Source of the DNA: Dipteronia dyeriana
Lineage: Eukaryota; Streptophyta; Magnoliopsida; Sapindales; Sapindaceae
Length of the DNA stretch: 64,000 nt
Direction of reading: 5' to 3'
Assembly (NCBI GenBank): GCA_032871835.1
Contig: CM065300.1
Coordinates: 3,663,768 to 3,727,767 of the forward strand
Program-made: the position numbers and the translations under genes
Notes under the pieces: generated by a model
The model's input: the letters and a program-made list of their open reading frames with translations, nothing else
Databases searched by the model: none
What the model was told of the DNA's origin: nothing
Shown: one piece after another, positions 1 to 12,700 of the stretch
Numbering within the stretch: the first letter of the stretch is position 1
Layout: each line of letters begins with the position of its first letter

Positions 1-1842
1 AGCAGCACCGGGAGTTGTTGGCTATGATCCAAAAGAGCGAAGAGGATCGACAATACCATCAACGGGAGTTGATCGTATTGATCGGGGGGCTTCAGGGCTC
101 GAGGACGCATACGTAGCGGGATGGTCCACCTGGTTCTGATCTAAACTTTACTCCCGGAGACAGGACAAGTGGGTATACCGGGGGGACAAACAGGACTGGT
201 GGATTTCGAGAGGATCCACATACCTGAGGGGCAGTTTTGGAGAGTGAGACTCACTACCGTACCGGAGATACAGGGTCTGTTACATGTACAACAGTTCTAT
301 CGGACCTCCCATCGATCGAGCGGCAGTCGTCCCCTCCACCTCCCCTATTGATCAAGCGACAGGCGTCCCCTCCACCTCCACCACTGATGGAGCGCCACTT
401 GCCCCTCCACCCCCTACATCGATCCAGCCGTAGAGGGACAGAGCTCCTTATCTCACACCCCAGATTGGGAAGTTCGACTAGAGATGCACGTATACAAGTA
501 AGGTTGGCAGTTGCTCAGCCCGTACACAGATCCCTACCGATCGAAGAGACCGAGGGTAATACCTCAGGCTGTGGACCATGTTTTTGATCCCCACAGACTG
601 GTGGACGGTGACCATTTTAAGGCTTACAAAGTCTTCAAGAGGAACATAAACGAGGAAATGTAAGTTAATTTTTATCTATTTAGATAACAGTATTTTTCAT
701 GTTCAATTGAATAATTGTATAGCTAATGGGAAATGATTACAGACGTGATGTGGACGTGTTGGAGCCAGTTAGTGTTGCATGGTTCCATCAGATGTAGGCC
801 AACTTCATGGAGTTGGAGGACGAGGTACGTGCATTAGGCAATTTGCTATTTTATGTTTGTTTTAGTAATGATACACTCCTAACAGTTTATTACGTGTATA
901 TATTTCCATCATATGGATTCGTACCTCCATATTCTTCGGAAGCATCAACGAGCATTCTCGAAGGTGTACAACCAGAGCATCAACATATTGGATACACAGT
1001 TTTTTGTAGGTATTTAATAAGTAATGATTTCGCATGTGTGTTAATTAGTTTGTACAACATTAATAACTTTTTGTCGATCAAATGTTTGTACAGTCTTATC
1101 TGGAGCACTAGTACAGGAAAATGATGTCTCGTGATGCTCACGGGGAGATCAGCATGGCATGGTGGAATGTGCTCAGGTCCTGGTGGACTGATGAAAACCT
1201 TACGACGGTGCGTGGTGGTGCCCCGATTGGGAGCCGTCCGTGGCACGAGATTAACATGGTAAGTGTTACTTGGTATATAATTTTATAATATAAATGTCTT
1301 TGTATATCCTAACACTTTCTTGTTACGTTTACAGGTCCTGATACCGTACAACATTGGGCATCAACATTGGCTCTTGGTGACCGTCGACCTGACCACCGGG
1401 AAGATGTTCAGACTTGACCCGTGGAGACAGGATAATGCAGTGAATATCCGGAAGCAGCAAGTAGCCGTGTTGCACTAGTGTTTGCCCTCGATGTTGCATC
1501 AGGTCAGGTTTCATACTGCCTGACTGGCTGCCCGTGAGACATTTTCCAAGAAGAATAAACCATTCTATGTCAGCATGGTGTCCGAAACACGTATCCCCCA
1601 GTAGAAGAAATCGTAAGACATTCTGTTTTCATTAACTTTGAGATTGTGTTATGAAAAAACTTATTGTTTTATTAACGCATATTAATGTGTCCAATTGCAT
1701 AGGTAACTGCGGTCCCCACATGTTGAGATTGATCGAGTACTTATTGGCGTATATGAAGAATTTCGATTGGTCAGAAGACGATATAAGGATCATTCGAGAG
1801 AAGATGACAATTGAGATTTTTTGTAACTCCTGGCCCGTTTAG
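1..1842 (+). pseudogene. ULP-type C48 protease-like gene of MULE A, 3' part, decayed
   Basis: Plant transposon-borne homologue of Ulp1/SENP SUMO proteases; family role is cleavage of SUMO or related modifiers, role in transposons unknown. The first exon (1 to about 659) starts within a repeated KSEEDRQ-type segment, continues through Pro/Ser-rich sequence and ends FKRNIN before a GTAAGT donor. Later exons hold the protease core: His in GHQHWLL (codon 1365-1367), Asp in LDPW, then PQ-stop-KKS, and Cys in GNCGPHMLRLIEY (codon 1708-1710). The order His-Asp-Gln-Cys is the C48 order. In-frame stops interrupt the Pro-rich exon, the stretch after the Asp, and the codon after the Gln. It stops at 1840-1842. 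It is parallel to the fuller copies in MULEs B and C. The family assignment is firm; exon borders are approximate. Confidence 0.8.
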
Positions 1843-2084
1843 ATTGTTGTAGTAATTTTTTTATATGTACCATTTTTTTTGTACAAAAACAATTCAATTG
1901 AACAAAATTATAATTATAATTTTTGTTTCCGTTTCAACTGTCTGGTTATAACACAAATTGAAAATCCTATTTAATGAAAACTAAATTTAAGTTAATGAAC
2001 AACTCATACAATTACAAATTATCACAATGTCAACAATCGAAACACCTCAATTCATTCCACGATAGAGTCTCTGTTAGTGCACAT

Positions 2085-4813
2085 CTATTTGTTATGTCCA
2101 CCTATATGATAGATACTACACTTGCGCCGGTATTCCTCAGGAACAACTTTGCTCTGACCTTCATTAATCAAAGTTGGGTTAGAACTTCTCCTGGAATTAT
2201 GCCCTGGTTGTCCACATCTCTTACAGTTCTGTGTAGTTGACCTCTCTGAAAACGAGATATGTCGACCCGCCCTCGGGTGTCCAGCTTGTCTCCTGGAGAT
2301 TGGATTCAAAACCATCCTCTTAGTGATGTCAGATGGTACAATCCAAGTGGAAGGATGTCCAACCACAAAATAGAAACCGAGTACGCGTCACTAAGTGTCT
2401 GTCTCTTATAGTAGTCGGAACATAGGGATGTGAAATCCATGTTTCGGTCCCTATAAAAACAATGAAAGCAATGAGATTCACGTTTCAGTAATATTAACCG
2501 TACACTAAAACGTCTGATGTACCTTGTGGCAGCAAGAGTGTGAGAACATGGAAGATGGTCCATTTGGAATTTGTTGCATGTGCAAGTCTTCTAGGCTAAG
2601 TCAACGGTCCACTGTTTTTCAGACCGTTTCACAGAGAATATGTTCCAGTCGACTGGATTTACGGTTATAAAATTACATTTCTCCACACGTTTTAGGATCA
2701 CAAGATGTGCTGCGTCGGTCAACTGATGACGCATGGACTGTGCAACCCTATGACGATCGTGAAACCAACGTTGTAGCATATTCCTAATGAACTCTGTCAA
2801 AGTCAACATAGGTATTTCGCGTGTAAATTTTAGGCATGAGTTTATGCATTCTGCAGCATTTGTTGTCATCACCATGTACCTTCTGTCGGGGCAGTGTACA
2901 CGGGACCACTTGTGTGGATCGGTATCAATTACATAATCATATGCATTCCAGTGTAAGTTTCGTAACTCTTCCATGTGACGGTTATATTTCAACTCGGTGT
3001 AAGCTCGGGTTGCTTTGTCCATTATTACGGAAACATCCTTCCTATGATATTGCTTCTTAATATTTTCAAAAAAGTGCCATCAACATATGATATTGGTTGT
3101 ATAAAGGGAACACTTTAGAAATCCCTGCTTCAATGCTTGCATGTCGATCAAAAATGAAAACCAAATCGTCTATATGACCAAGGGCACCTTTTAAGCAATC
3201 CAAAAAACCACTCCCATGATAGGTTGTTTTCTGAGTCACCGTACCCAAAAGCAATTGGTTACACCTGTTTATTCCCATCTTGTGTAGTTGCAACAAACTT
3301 TGTACTCCCGAATCTTCTCTTTAAATGGGTACCATCAATGACAATAATTAGACGCATACACCTCCAAAATGTTCTAACTGAGGCACCCAACGACATGAAA
3401 AAGTAGAGGAATTTACTATCTTCGTCGCACTGTAAGTCACTGATTGTGTCAGGATTTTTTTGTTCCAACACATAACCGAAGGATGACAACAGTTGGAAGG
3501 TTTCCTCATGCGTTCCATAGGTCAGTGACAATGCATAATCGAGGGCTTGATGTGCCTTACTGTACATGAATTGGATGCCATACATTATTTTCATGTTGAC
3601 GATTATGTCCTTCGAGATGCATTAATCGACCATCCTGTTGTTGAAGTCTAGGTATAACCACTTCTCCAATTATGAATGCACTAGCTTGTCGATGGAGGCG
3701 GTGAATCTCCTCCAACGGACAAGTGTGTTCGTTGACAAAACTTCTTACTTGGAAGTATGTCCCTTTATCTCTCCTCATCGCTCTTAACTTCCTCGTATAG
3801 TTGTCCATCTAACAAACCAGATGTAACGTTGGCTTATTCGACCTTTTCACCTTCCACTCGAAGTTGTGCCGTATTGCAAAATGCCCAACCAGTCTCTTTA
3901 AATCCTTTTTAGTAGGAAAAAATTCCCTTTATATATCATGCATGTAGGTTCATCTTCTATCAAGTTCCTGCTTTCACCCATACCAAACGAGTACGATTCT
4001 GCTCCTAGATTAACCCACGTTGTGACATTGTCAGAATCAACTGCAGATACACTAGGCCGGACCACAGAGATCCCAGTTATATATACTGCACTGGAACTAC
4101 ATCTGTGTACACATCTTACACTACTTTCCATTTGGACAGGTTCTTCATCATTCTCATTGTTCACTACATTATCTACCGGATGTAAATTTGCCTAATTAGC
4201 TATCTCATTAATTGGCACAACATTCGATTCATTGTTCCGCTCATTATTCATGTCATTGTACATTTCATTGTATCGGTGGTTGTACTGTCCAACATTCATC
4301 TCAATTTGACAACCAAAGACATCATCGAATTGAGGTACAGCTATATCACCACAGTCGGCTACTGCCGGTGGTACACCACATATGTTTTGCTGCCCTTAGA
4401 TCCCACTTCTTTCCGTAAACAACCTGTTGCTTCCGCTAAACGATCGAAATTGTTTGGTGTTTTCATGATGAGGGATATCTTCAGCTATCACATCTCCTGT
4501 TGCCCTCTCAATTAGACTAACACATACTTGAAGGATCACCTTATCTTCCCCTCACATAAACCGAACATCATCGTCATTTCTTATAAATGTGCGACATGTT
4601 GTCCTAGAAACGATTGATATAGACTGTAGATCAACAATGTATTTGTCCAAATCGCAATTTACAACGGTTTGCACCATCGACACCAGTTCTTCGTAAGTTA
4701 TATTCTTTGACACACATAATCCTTGATTATCGGAACCAAAAAAACCTCTGACTTCCATCGAATAATCACTCCCATCGACCGTTGTGAGATATGACTATTC
4801 TCACCTGATTCAT
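2085..4813 (-). pseudogene. mudrA transposase pseudogene of MULE A
   Basis: MURA-type transposase remnant, start at 4813 by alignment with MULE B and C. In order: PB1-like N-terminal region with TYEELVSMVQTVV (about 4550-4760), acidic Asn-rich linker, MuDR DNA-binding region starting MIYKGNFF (about 3900-3950), MULE catalytic domain with VIDGTHLK and IFDRHASI (about 3130-3350), SWIM-type zinc finger (about 2530-2600) and, after an intron, two zinc knuckles (about 2085-2250). It is broken many times: frameshifts at the N terminus and in the DNA-binding region, several stops, and loss of the last Cys of the first knuckle. The normally present acceptor before the ATG (CAG in MULE B and C) has changed to TTG. 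It is the oldest-looking of the three copies of this lineage. Confidence 0.85.
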
Positions 4814-4904
4814 TGTCCAATGAAAATCATCATTACAAAACATTATTAACAAATTAAAAAAATATATAACGTTTACAATTATTAAGAATTAAAAATATTT
4901 CTTA

Positions 4905-5360
4905 ACTGTAAGGGATCGAGCATTTTCTGTAAGTGATCAATCTTTTTTTTTATAGTGTGACCGAGCTTATTTAAACAAGAATCGAGCTTTTTTAAAATGG
5001 ATCGAGCTTTTTTGTAATTGATCGAGCTTTTTTTTTTATAAATGATGAGTTTTTTATGTAAAGGATCGAGTTTTTTTTTGTAAGAGATCGAGTTTTTTTG
5101 TAAAGGATCGAGCTTTTTTATCAGGATCGAGAAATTTTTGTAAGGGATTGGATCAATTTTTTTTTTGAAAGGGATCAAGCTTTTTTGAAAGGGATCGAGA
5201 ACGTTTTGTAAGGGATTGGATCGAGAACTTTTCGTAAGGGATCAGGCTTTTCTGTAAGGGATCGAGAATTTTTCTTAAGTGATCGAGTTTTTTCTTATGG
5301 ATCGAGAACTTTTATAAGGGATTGAGAACTTTTGTATGGGATCGAGTATATTTTTCAAAT
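4905..5360. repeat. Minisatellite in the 5' arm of mudrA, MULE A
   Basis: Degenerate tandem array with a unit of about 17-22 bp built on GGATCGAGCTTTTTTGTAA. It lies between the mudrA start codon and the element end. A GAAG|GTAA splice donor on the minus strand at 5604/5605 sits outside it, so the array would fall in a 5'-UTR intron, as in MULEs B and C. Short ORFs through it are repeat artefacts. Confidence 0.85.
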
Positions 5361-5640
5361 TATCGAGCATTTGATTCAATTACTCGAGCTTTTTTTCCAA
5401 ATATAAAATAAGCTCGATTCTTCTTTAAATATTCTCAGTCTTACATGAAAAAAGTTCGAATCTATTAAATATTCATACATGTTCATACAAAGACTGAAAC
5501 AACATATCATAAGGAATATATACATTGTAAAACCACATAGAAATGCATGCAAAATTTCTGAAATGCATGAAAAATAATAAGTGAAGATCATAAATATTTG
5601 TTACCTTCTTACGCAGAATTTGGAGAAAGACACGTTTTTT

Positions 5641-5664
5641 GGAGAGAGAGAGAGAGAGAGAGAG
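5641..5664. repeat. GA dinucleotide microsatellite
   Basis: About eleven AG repeats within the first, non-coding exon region of MULE A mudrA, just inside the terminal repeat. Confidence 0.9.
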
Positions 5665-5764
5665 GAGTTGTAGATCGATTATCAGACAACTTTTTTAGGG
5701 GAATACAGACGAGTTCAGAAAGTTGTCTTTTAAAAAATAAAGTTTATGGGCAATTTGGATAGTT

Positions 5765-6132
5765 CATCATAATAGGTGTCTTTTAAACTTATGTTATTAA
5801 ACCAGTGATATCATCCCAACACATAACATATCTCACCATTTCCACTTCATAGTTTAGGTGTGAGAGATATACTCATCGAACCAACATCATCTCGTCAGTT
5901 AAAATATTAATTGATGAATCTATAACTTTTTTTTTTATTTTCCCATGTGATTTAACTTAAGTTATTAAAACGGTGACATCATCACAACATAAAAAAAAAG
6001 TGACATATCTCACCATTTTCACTTCATAATGTATGTGTGAGAGGTATACCAATCGAACCAACATCATCTCGTCAGTTAAAATATTAATCCACGAATGCAT
6101 AAATTTTATTTTCATTTATTTTCCCATGTGAT
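5765..6132. repeat. Tandem duplication of a MULE end plus its host flank
   Basis: The end of MULE A (about 5765-5845) and the following host stretch (5846-5945) are repeated in the same order at about 5946-6022 and 6023-6132. Both units begin with an AACTTA..TTATTAAA terminal-repeat core and run through CATCTCGTCAGTTAAAATAT to CCATGTGATTTAAC. The second unit therefore carries a solo MULE terminus. Confidence 0.75.
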
Positions 6133-7260
6133 TTAACTTTTGATATGAAAATGAGGATATATTTATTTAAATTATGCTTACTTCGACGAAAGTTGAGATA
6201 CATGATTCAACACTATAAATTATTTAATCTTACATTGATGAGATTGTAAATTATTTAATCTTACGTCCATCATTCAAATTTATAATATATATTTCTTTTA
6301 GAAAATATTTTGGCTCAATGTCGTTAATGAAATATCGATACAGTAAATGAGAATTAATTTTCATCCGGTAATATATCAAATAATTTCCGATATTTATGCG
6401 TAATTCCATAAAGAAAAAAAAAAGAGATTGGTTTAATTAAATTAAAACAAAATTTAATTAAACCTTTTTAAAAAAATTGTTGGCTTGGGATAGGACCGAA
6501 AGACAGTTACAGAGTATTGAAGTTGCTTGATTATGACTGTGAGGTGTTTGAAGAAAGGTCTCAAAGAGAGAAAGAAGAAGAAACTAAATTTGATAGAACT
6601 CCATTGATGGAGATTGTATTTCTGAGAATCTGTTATTGAATGAATTAAAGATATTTCAAGGTTTTGTTATATGTACTCAAGAATATCATACAGAAAACGT
6701 GACCTTATCATATTAAGGAATTCCTTAACTAACTCTAACTAATTCTGACATCAGCTGATGTAATCATTCTGTTAAATGATAAGGTAACAAATAATACTTT
6801 TAACCAGCCTTTAGCCTCCTGCTATGGTATGTCTTAGCTTGACCATCTTGATCAATGTGACAACGAGAGCAATGCTCTGTTGTAGAACTCTGATACAGTG
6901 ATACTCTGTTTATATGGCACACCATATCAGTGTTAGATTGTATATTCTTATTAGCGTGGCCACTATAAGCTAATATACATGATCTATATTAATAGGTTTT
7001 TTCACGAGAGATTCAAACCCTTAATTTATGTGCGAATCTTTAGACTGAAATTTAATGACTATTAATTATTTATATAAATATAGTTGTATGACCTCGAATC
7101 TAGAACACTTAGAATCGACGTTTATTATTACCAATACATTAGCCCGTGGTGATAAGTCGCTCCTACCGATTAAAAACTGTGCTAATAATTAATACGTACT
7201 CTTATAGAGAACACAAAAGTAATGTATATATATATATATATATATATAAATCTTTTTTGT
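5846..7260. repeat. Module 1, phylloplanin 3' flank (alpha segment)
   Basis: Sequence downstream of phylloplanin 1 that recurs, diverged, at about 11080-11960, 14160-15050 and, split by insertions, 33255-33310, 35236-35446 and 45165-45400. Landmarks are CTCGTCAGTTAAAATATTAA, GATTGTAAATTATTTAATC and a TA tract at 7222-7248. About 6489-6955 is absent from the other copies. That insert has an LTR-like look (CTAACTCTAACTAATTCTGA) but I did not find a second LTR or clear target duplication. No gene is recognised here. Confidence 0.7.
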
Positions 7261-7393
7261 TAAAGGTGCCGTATATATTATTAGTGTTGAAAACAGATAA
7301 AATATGAACTTTTATGGCTTGAATTGCTTTGCAGAAGCAAATTAAGCAAATTACAACACAACGAGATAATAACGCTATATTTTGGGAATATAG

Positions 7394-7506
7394 AAAACAT
7401 ACGATCTTTGGTCTTTCAGCTGACCTTATTCATATATATATATATATATAAACAGTCTTTGGTCTTTCAGATGACCTTATTTATATATATATATATATAT
7501 ATATAT
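7394..7506. repeat. Two-copy tandem repeat with TA tracts
   Basis: A segment of about 45 bp containing TCTTTGGTCTTTCAG, TGACCTTATT and a TA run occurs twice in a row, immediately 3' of phylloplanin 1 on its strand. The single-copy version is seen near 45509-45540 downstream of phylloplanin 2. Confidence 0.8.
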
Positions 7507-7512
7507 GTTGTA

Positions 7513-8137
7513 TTAGCGCAGGATTTGGAATCTGGTAGGGATGATGATTGTGATGTTTACGGGACCGATAATAATGCTTCCATTTAACTGTATTGGCGAC
7601 ACCAGTCCGACAGGAGGCAACGTGGAGTTGCAGTTGGAGAGCGGCGTGACGACCACCAAGGTGCAGATGTTCAGCAGTGAAGAGAGATTCAAATTTAGAG
7701 GGAACAACACAATAGTCGAAAACACTCCTAACGGGTTCGTGATCGCATTGGCAACGACATTTCCAGGTCCACATTGCAATCGTACCGTAGCATCTGAAAA
7801 AAATATCATACAACATTTTCATTTGTTATATATGTCTCTTGAAAGTGTAAATAAACGATTAGTGAAATAATTAACGCTTGATAAACGAATTAGGATCCTC
7901 TACTGATTTGAACTCTTACCGAATGAATCAGGTAAGAGCTCCTGTCAATAACTTACTTGGGAAAGGTGGGCTTAAGGTGCCATTGACACCGATATTATTG
8001 CCAGTGGGAGTGCAAAACACAGCGCCATTAATTTGGAGCAAACGAATAGGAAATAGGACAGTTGCTTCAGCAATGGGTGCTGCCACCAAAGCAATGAAGA
8101 GAGAAACAAAGAGAAGTGATTTCAAGTTCAAGGCCAT
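7513..8137 (-). CDS. Phylloplanin-like secreted protein 1
   Basis: Two-exon gene: exon 1 8137-7957, intron 7956-7794 (GTAAGT donor, TTTCAG acceptor), exon 2 7793-7513 ending CGC TAA. The spliced product is 153 residues. Residues 1 to about 25 form a signal peptide (MALNLKSLLFVSLFIAL). It then shows the family marks NNIGVNGT, FPNA, LQCGPGNVV and four cysteines spread as in copy 2. The phylloplanin family (pollen Ole e 1-like) comprises small secreted leaf-surface proteins; the tobacco member inhibits an oomycete. The reading frame is intact. Compared with copy 2 it has changes in usually conserved positions (LQCGAG to LQCGPG, more Ile/Asn-rich C terminus). A TATA box lies 53 bp upstream of the ATG. 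The family call is strong; the function of this copy is inferred. Confidence 0.85.
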
Positions 8138-8189
8138 TGCTTCAATTCAATGCAAGCTTGTTTTGTAGAGATACTTTCATGCAATGACT

Positions 8190-8197
8190 TATTTATA
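8190..8197 (-). promoter_or_regulatory. TATA box of phylloplanin-like 1
   Basis: TATAAATA on the minus strand, 53 bp upstream of the ATG, conserved in the same position upstream of phylloplanin 2. It implies a short 5' leader of about 20-25 bases. Confidence 0.7.
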
Positions 8198-8204
8198 GGG
8201 CATT

Positions 8205-9235
8205 GAGAGGGCAAGTTGTAGCAGATTTTAATGACTTATTTGCACTGCTAGCTTTTTTTCCCTGTAAATAGGAGTCGGTACTTATAGGTCAGTCCCAGTA
8301 ATTAAAATAAAAAATTAAATTGCATATTGTCAATGATTTAATACAAGAACTTCCTCTGTCTTGTTCTTATCAGAATCTAAGTTTGTCATATCAACTCATA
8401 TATATGTGAAGAAGCTAGAAGCTGACCATGCCCACAACACTCTAATGGGGGTTCAACTACAAGCCAAGACTTTAGGCTAAAAGCTTTTCATTGTTTTTAT
8501 TTCTATGCTGCTCGCTTTGTGGCTTTGTACTGTACATACATGTATGATATATGGTGAAATTGCTGTACCAATTTACAAGATTTTTGGATTTATTTTGATT
8601 TTGAAATCTCAATGTTTATTCTTTCACATACTTGGAGGTATAATATATTAGTTTGGTCCATTGCTCAAATCGTTTACTAGCCTTTTTTTTCCCAGTGAGT
8701 TTCTTGCACACTTGTGACAGGAATTTGCCTCTGCTTGCTGCAACTGCAGACAGTGACATGGTTAGATTCAACAGCTTCAGACCTTGATATTCATCGCACA
8801 CGTGTAGTATTTGATCTCGGTAGGTCTCGACACACTTCTTGGACTTCTTCCTCCAAATATTATGATAAACGAGAGGAAAGCAACCCTTATCGAATGGTTA
8901 ATCTCTTTCCACCTAGATTTTTTTGAGTAACAAACAGGTACACAGGCTAAGGAAAACCGAAAACTATTACGGTTAAAAGCTCTCAAATCTCCATTTATTT
9001 GCTGTCTATAATCGACTAGCTTACAATAATAAGGCAGATATTATATATGTTACCTTGTCTTTGCTTTTCAGACAATAAAATTGAATATTCTGGGACCTAG
9101 TAAACCAATTATAGACATACAATTGCACAGTTTGGTGAATAAGGGAGATATTAACTAAAATCGGTTTCTTACAATAAGGCAGATATCAAATCTCCATAAT
9201 TCGGGGAATAAAAAATAACCTACAGTTGAGGGACG
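8205..9235. repeat. Module 1, phylloplanin 5' flank (gamma segment) with a KCS remnant
   Basis: Upstream region of phylloplanin 1, recurring at about 46245-47085 and 49479-50400, with its outer part again at about 11975-12110, 15060-15200 and 16830-17000. Near 9195-9235 a short stretch (TTCGGGGAATAAAAA, CCTACAGTTGAGGGACGTG) matches the KCS pseudogene around 60925-60965. It is then joined directly to sequence matching the RPL22 3' flank near 61495. This junction marks an internal deletion in the module copy. No intact gene is seen. Confidence 0.7.
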
Positions 9236-9479
9236 TGAACGTTGGGCATAAATCAAAACAGAAAGATAAACAAATTACGTGCAATATCAAACCAGGCAAA
9301 TTAACATATAAGAGTTTTAGCAATGCAAAAATTTCATATTGTCAACTTCCAAAAAGTATAAAAAGCACTCCTAACTGTAGAGCAAATATGTCTATAATGT
9401 CGCACAACACGAATTTTTCTGATAGATTAAAAAACAAGAAAAAAACAAAAACAAAAAGCCAAAATCCCAGACCCCAGAT

Positions 9480-9597
9480 TTCTATGTTGAAGTATCTGAG
9501 TTAGTAAACATTCTTGTCCTTGTTGGACGCAATCACGCGAAGCCAGCCCCTCAAAATTGGGCTTCTTCAAATACTTCTTCGTAAGTATTTCACGTTC
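9480..9597 (-). pseudogene. RPL22 last-exon fragment, broken
   Basis: Matches the RPL22 terminal exon (61713-61857) on the same strand, preceded at 9236-9479 by sequence matching the RPL22 3' flank. The Glu/Asp-rich C-terminal codons are missing, and two indels disturb the frame (near 9554 and 9582). The intron start CTAATCCAATTTTAAACC on the plus strand follows as in the real gene. No upstream coding exon is found. Confidence 0.85.
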
Positions 9598-9710
9598 CTA
9601 ATCCAATTTTAAACCAACAAATCGTATGAATAATAATAAAAAATCTTCTACGGAGTAAATCTAATAAAACCTCATGTTCCTTTTCATAAAAAAAAAAACA
9701 CGTTCTTGTA

Positions 9711-12700
9711 AATTGCTTCTTGAAAAAAAAAATAACTCTTAAACCCTTAAAATTTGCTTCTTACACACAAACAAAATAGTATGTAAAAATCTGAGAACGT
9801 TATTAAACAAATGCAAGAATTGTCAGACAATGACATTAAGCCTATGGAAACAATTCATTTTCTAGAAGTAAGTTATATATATAATGAAATCAAATTGTCG
9901 TTGCGTTGAAACAACCATATTCTTTTTCTTTTCCACCATGAAATAAGAAGAAAAAAATTCACAAAAACAAAACATAAATAAGAAGAAAAAATAAATCGTT
10001 CATTGAAAAATAGAGAGACCAGATATGAATGTATTAAGTTTGAAAATAAGTAAAAATGGAAGTTTTGGAAATAAATCAATAATAATAATAATAACATTTA
10101 TTTTATTTAAATAAATAAACTTTTTAAAAAGTTGTACATAAATAAACCACTCTATAACGTTGGATATGTGTTATGTGTTAAATTTATGTGTGGCAAAAGA
10201 ACGTGTCATGATATGTGTGGTAGCCAAAATGGCCTTTTGGCCTAACTCCTAAGCCCACAACCAACTTCGTGTAGGATCCGGTTTAGGCCCACCTAATACG
10301 GGTCGATATGAGAAACCTCAGTTGAATCCAAGTTTAACCCAGTCAGATACTCATTGACTCTAACTCTACCAGTCAGTTATCTTATATCAGAAAATGTTTG
10401 AATGGGTCAAGGATCATTTTATCCCACGAAATCTGATTTTCAACGATCCTCAACTATCAGCTCTTTGGAGAAATCTATAAATAGAACCCTGGAGAGGGAT
10501 TCTGACTTCTCTCTAACTCTAAAGCTTTAAGCGTGCTAAAACTCTGCTTACAAGTATTCAGGCCATTCAATTATACAAATCCTTTGCTTGTCCATTTGAT
10601 CGTTTTTATCGCTTATATTCCCGTTACACGGTTATACTTGCATTCTTAGTCCAATTCATACTCAATTTTAGTAATTCAACTATGAGAACCTGGGTTTTGA
10701 TCACGGTTTCGATTTGAAACCAAATTCGTCGAAACCACACAAACAGATTCTTATATACAAGTATTATAGCCATTTTTTTATTTGTTCGTTTTTTTTTCAC
10801 TAATAATTACATTAAACTTTATAAAAATTAATTAAACCTCAGTTTTGGCAGTTTCAACGGTTTTGGTTTGAAACTGAAATCATCTAAACCATAAAACGAG
10901 GTATCCTATGCAAGAATTGTATCAATTTTTAATTTGATCATTTTCGTTGATTATATTTATATTTAACGTGTTTTCTTTGTCTAATTTACACTCGTTTTTA
11001 TAGTTTAACTATGAAAATCAAATTTATGGCAGTATCAATGATTTCTGTTTTCGGTTTGAAATCCAATTCACGCTCGATTCATGGTGTAGGTGTGAGGGGT
11101 ATATCCACCGAACCAATCTCATCTCGTCAGTTAAAATATTAATTGATGAATATATAAATTTTATTTTTATTTATTCACCCATGTGATTAATTTTTTATAT
11201 GAAAATGAGGATATATTTGTTTAAATTATACTTACGCCGACGAAAGTAGAGATATATAATTCAACACAATAAATTATTTAATCTTACGTTAATGAGATTG
11301 TAAATTATTTAATCTTACGTCCAACATTCAAATTTATAATATATATTTCTTTTAAAAAATATGTTGGCTCAATTTCGTTAATGAAATATCGATACAGTAA
11401 ATGAGAATTAATTTTCATCGGGTAATATATCAAATAATTTCTGATATTTGTGCGTAATTCCATAAAAAAAAAGATTGGTTTGATTAAATTAAAATAAAAT
11501 TTAATTAAACCTTTTAAAATTTTTGTTTGCTTGGAATCGGACTGGGTCGCCACTATTAGCTAATATATATGATCTATATTAATAGACTTTTAAACGAGAG
11601 ATTCAAACCTTTTGACTTTGGTGTGAATCTTTGGATTAAAATTCAATGATTATTAATTATTTGGATAAATACAATCATATGACCTCGAATCCAAGACACT
11701 GAGGATAAACTTTTACACTAGAGATTCAAGCCTTTAACTTTTGTACTAATTTTTAGATTGAAATTCAATGACTATTAATTATTTCTATAAATATAGCAGT
11801 ATGACATCGAATCTAAAACACTGTTAATCGACATTCGTTACCATCTATACATTGGGCCGTGGTGACAAGTCGTTCTTACTAATTTAAAAACCGTATTAAC
11901 AATTGATATGTACACTTACAAAAAATACGAAAGTTATATATATATATATATATCTTCTGATTAAGGTACCGATGAGGAAAACAACCCTCATCGAATGGTT
12001 AATCTTTTTTCACCTAGATATTTTTGAGTAACAAATAGGTACACATGCTAAGGAAAACCGAAAATTGTTACGATTAAAAGCTCTCGAATCTGTATTTATT
12101 TGCTGTCTATACTGTAGGGGTGGGTAGGTTTGACTATACCCAAACCAAACCAATATAAAATCGGTTTAATCTTTTATAACTCAAACCAAATCAAACCATT
12201 TATAATGTAAATCCAAACCAATAAAAATGTGTTTGGTTTAACAGTTTAAGAAAATAATTACGCTATTTTTTATTTAAATAAATTTAATAATATCAAATTA
12301 TCGGTATAAGAAGTTAAACCAATTATCAATAAGATAAACAATAGTATTAATTTATAATACTAAATTTAACTCGAGTGCAGGATAATAATAGTAAAAAAAA
12401 AAAAAAACTCAAGTGTTGTACGTCTAAAACTTATAAAATAAAGTTTAAGCTTCTAAATTAATAATATCCACCATCATCCAATTAACTACTTTGAAGTTTT
12501 GAATACATTGGGTTAACTTTAGTTTTTGTTTGTTTTGTCAAATAATTTAATTAATACTACTATATATATATATTTAAGTATGCAATGGTTTGGATTGAGC
12601 TATGCGATTTGATAAAACACAACTCACAAACCAATCCAAATTAATCGATATGGTTACTCATAAACAACTCATTCGGTTTATTTTATTTAACGAAACCATA

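Larger units (their letters stand above)
1..5845. mobile_element. MULE A, Ulp1-carrying Mutator-like element (left part outside window)
   Basis: Decayed two-gene MULE. The 3' half of a ULP-type gene runs on the plus strand (to 1842) and a mudrA-type transposase gene runs toward it on the minus strand (4813 to 2085). Beyond the mudrA start come a minisatellite (about 4905-5360) and a terminal sequence (about 5765-5845) that matches the ends of MULEs B, C and D, including the shared core GGTGTCTTTTAAACTT. The right boundary is placed after CCATTTCCAC because C and D end the same way and because duplicated host DNA resumes at 5846. The left end is not in the window, so target duplication cannot be tested. 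Confidence 0.85.

Noticed and set aside
10470..10560. TATA-like CTATAAATAG with a leader-like sequence, possible gene promoter
   Set aside because: It is repeated in the tandem copy (about 13575) and followed only by degenerate repeats, so it is more likely an old LTR-type promoter than a host gene start; no product was found.
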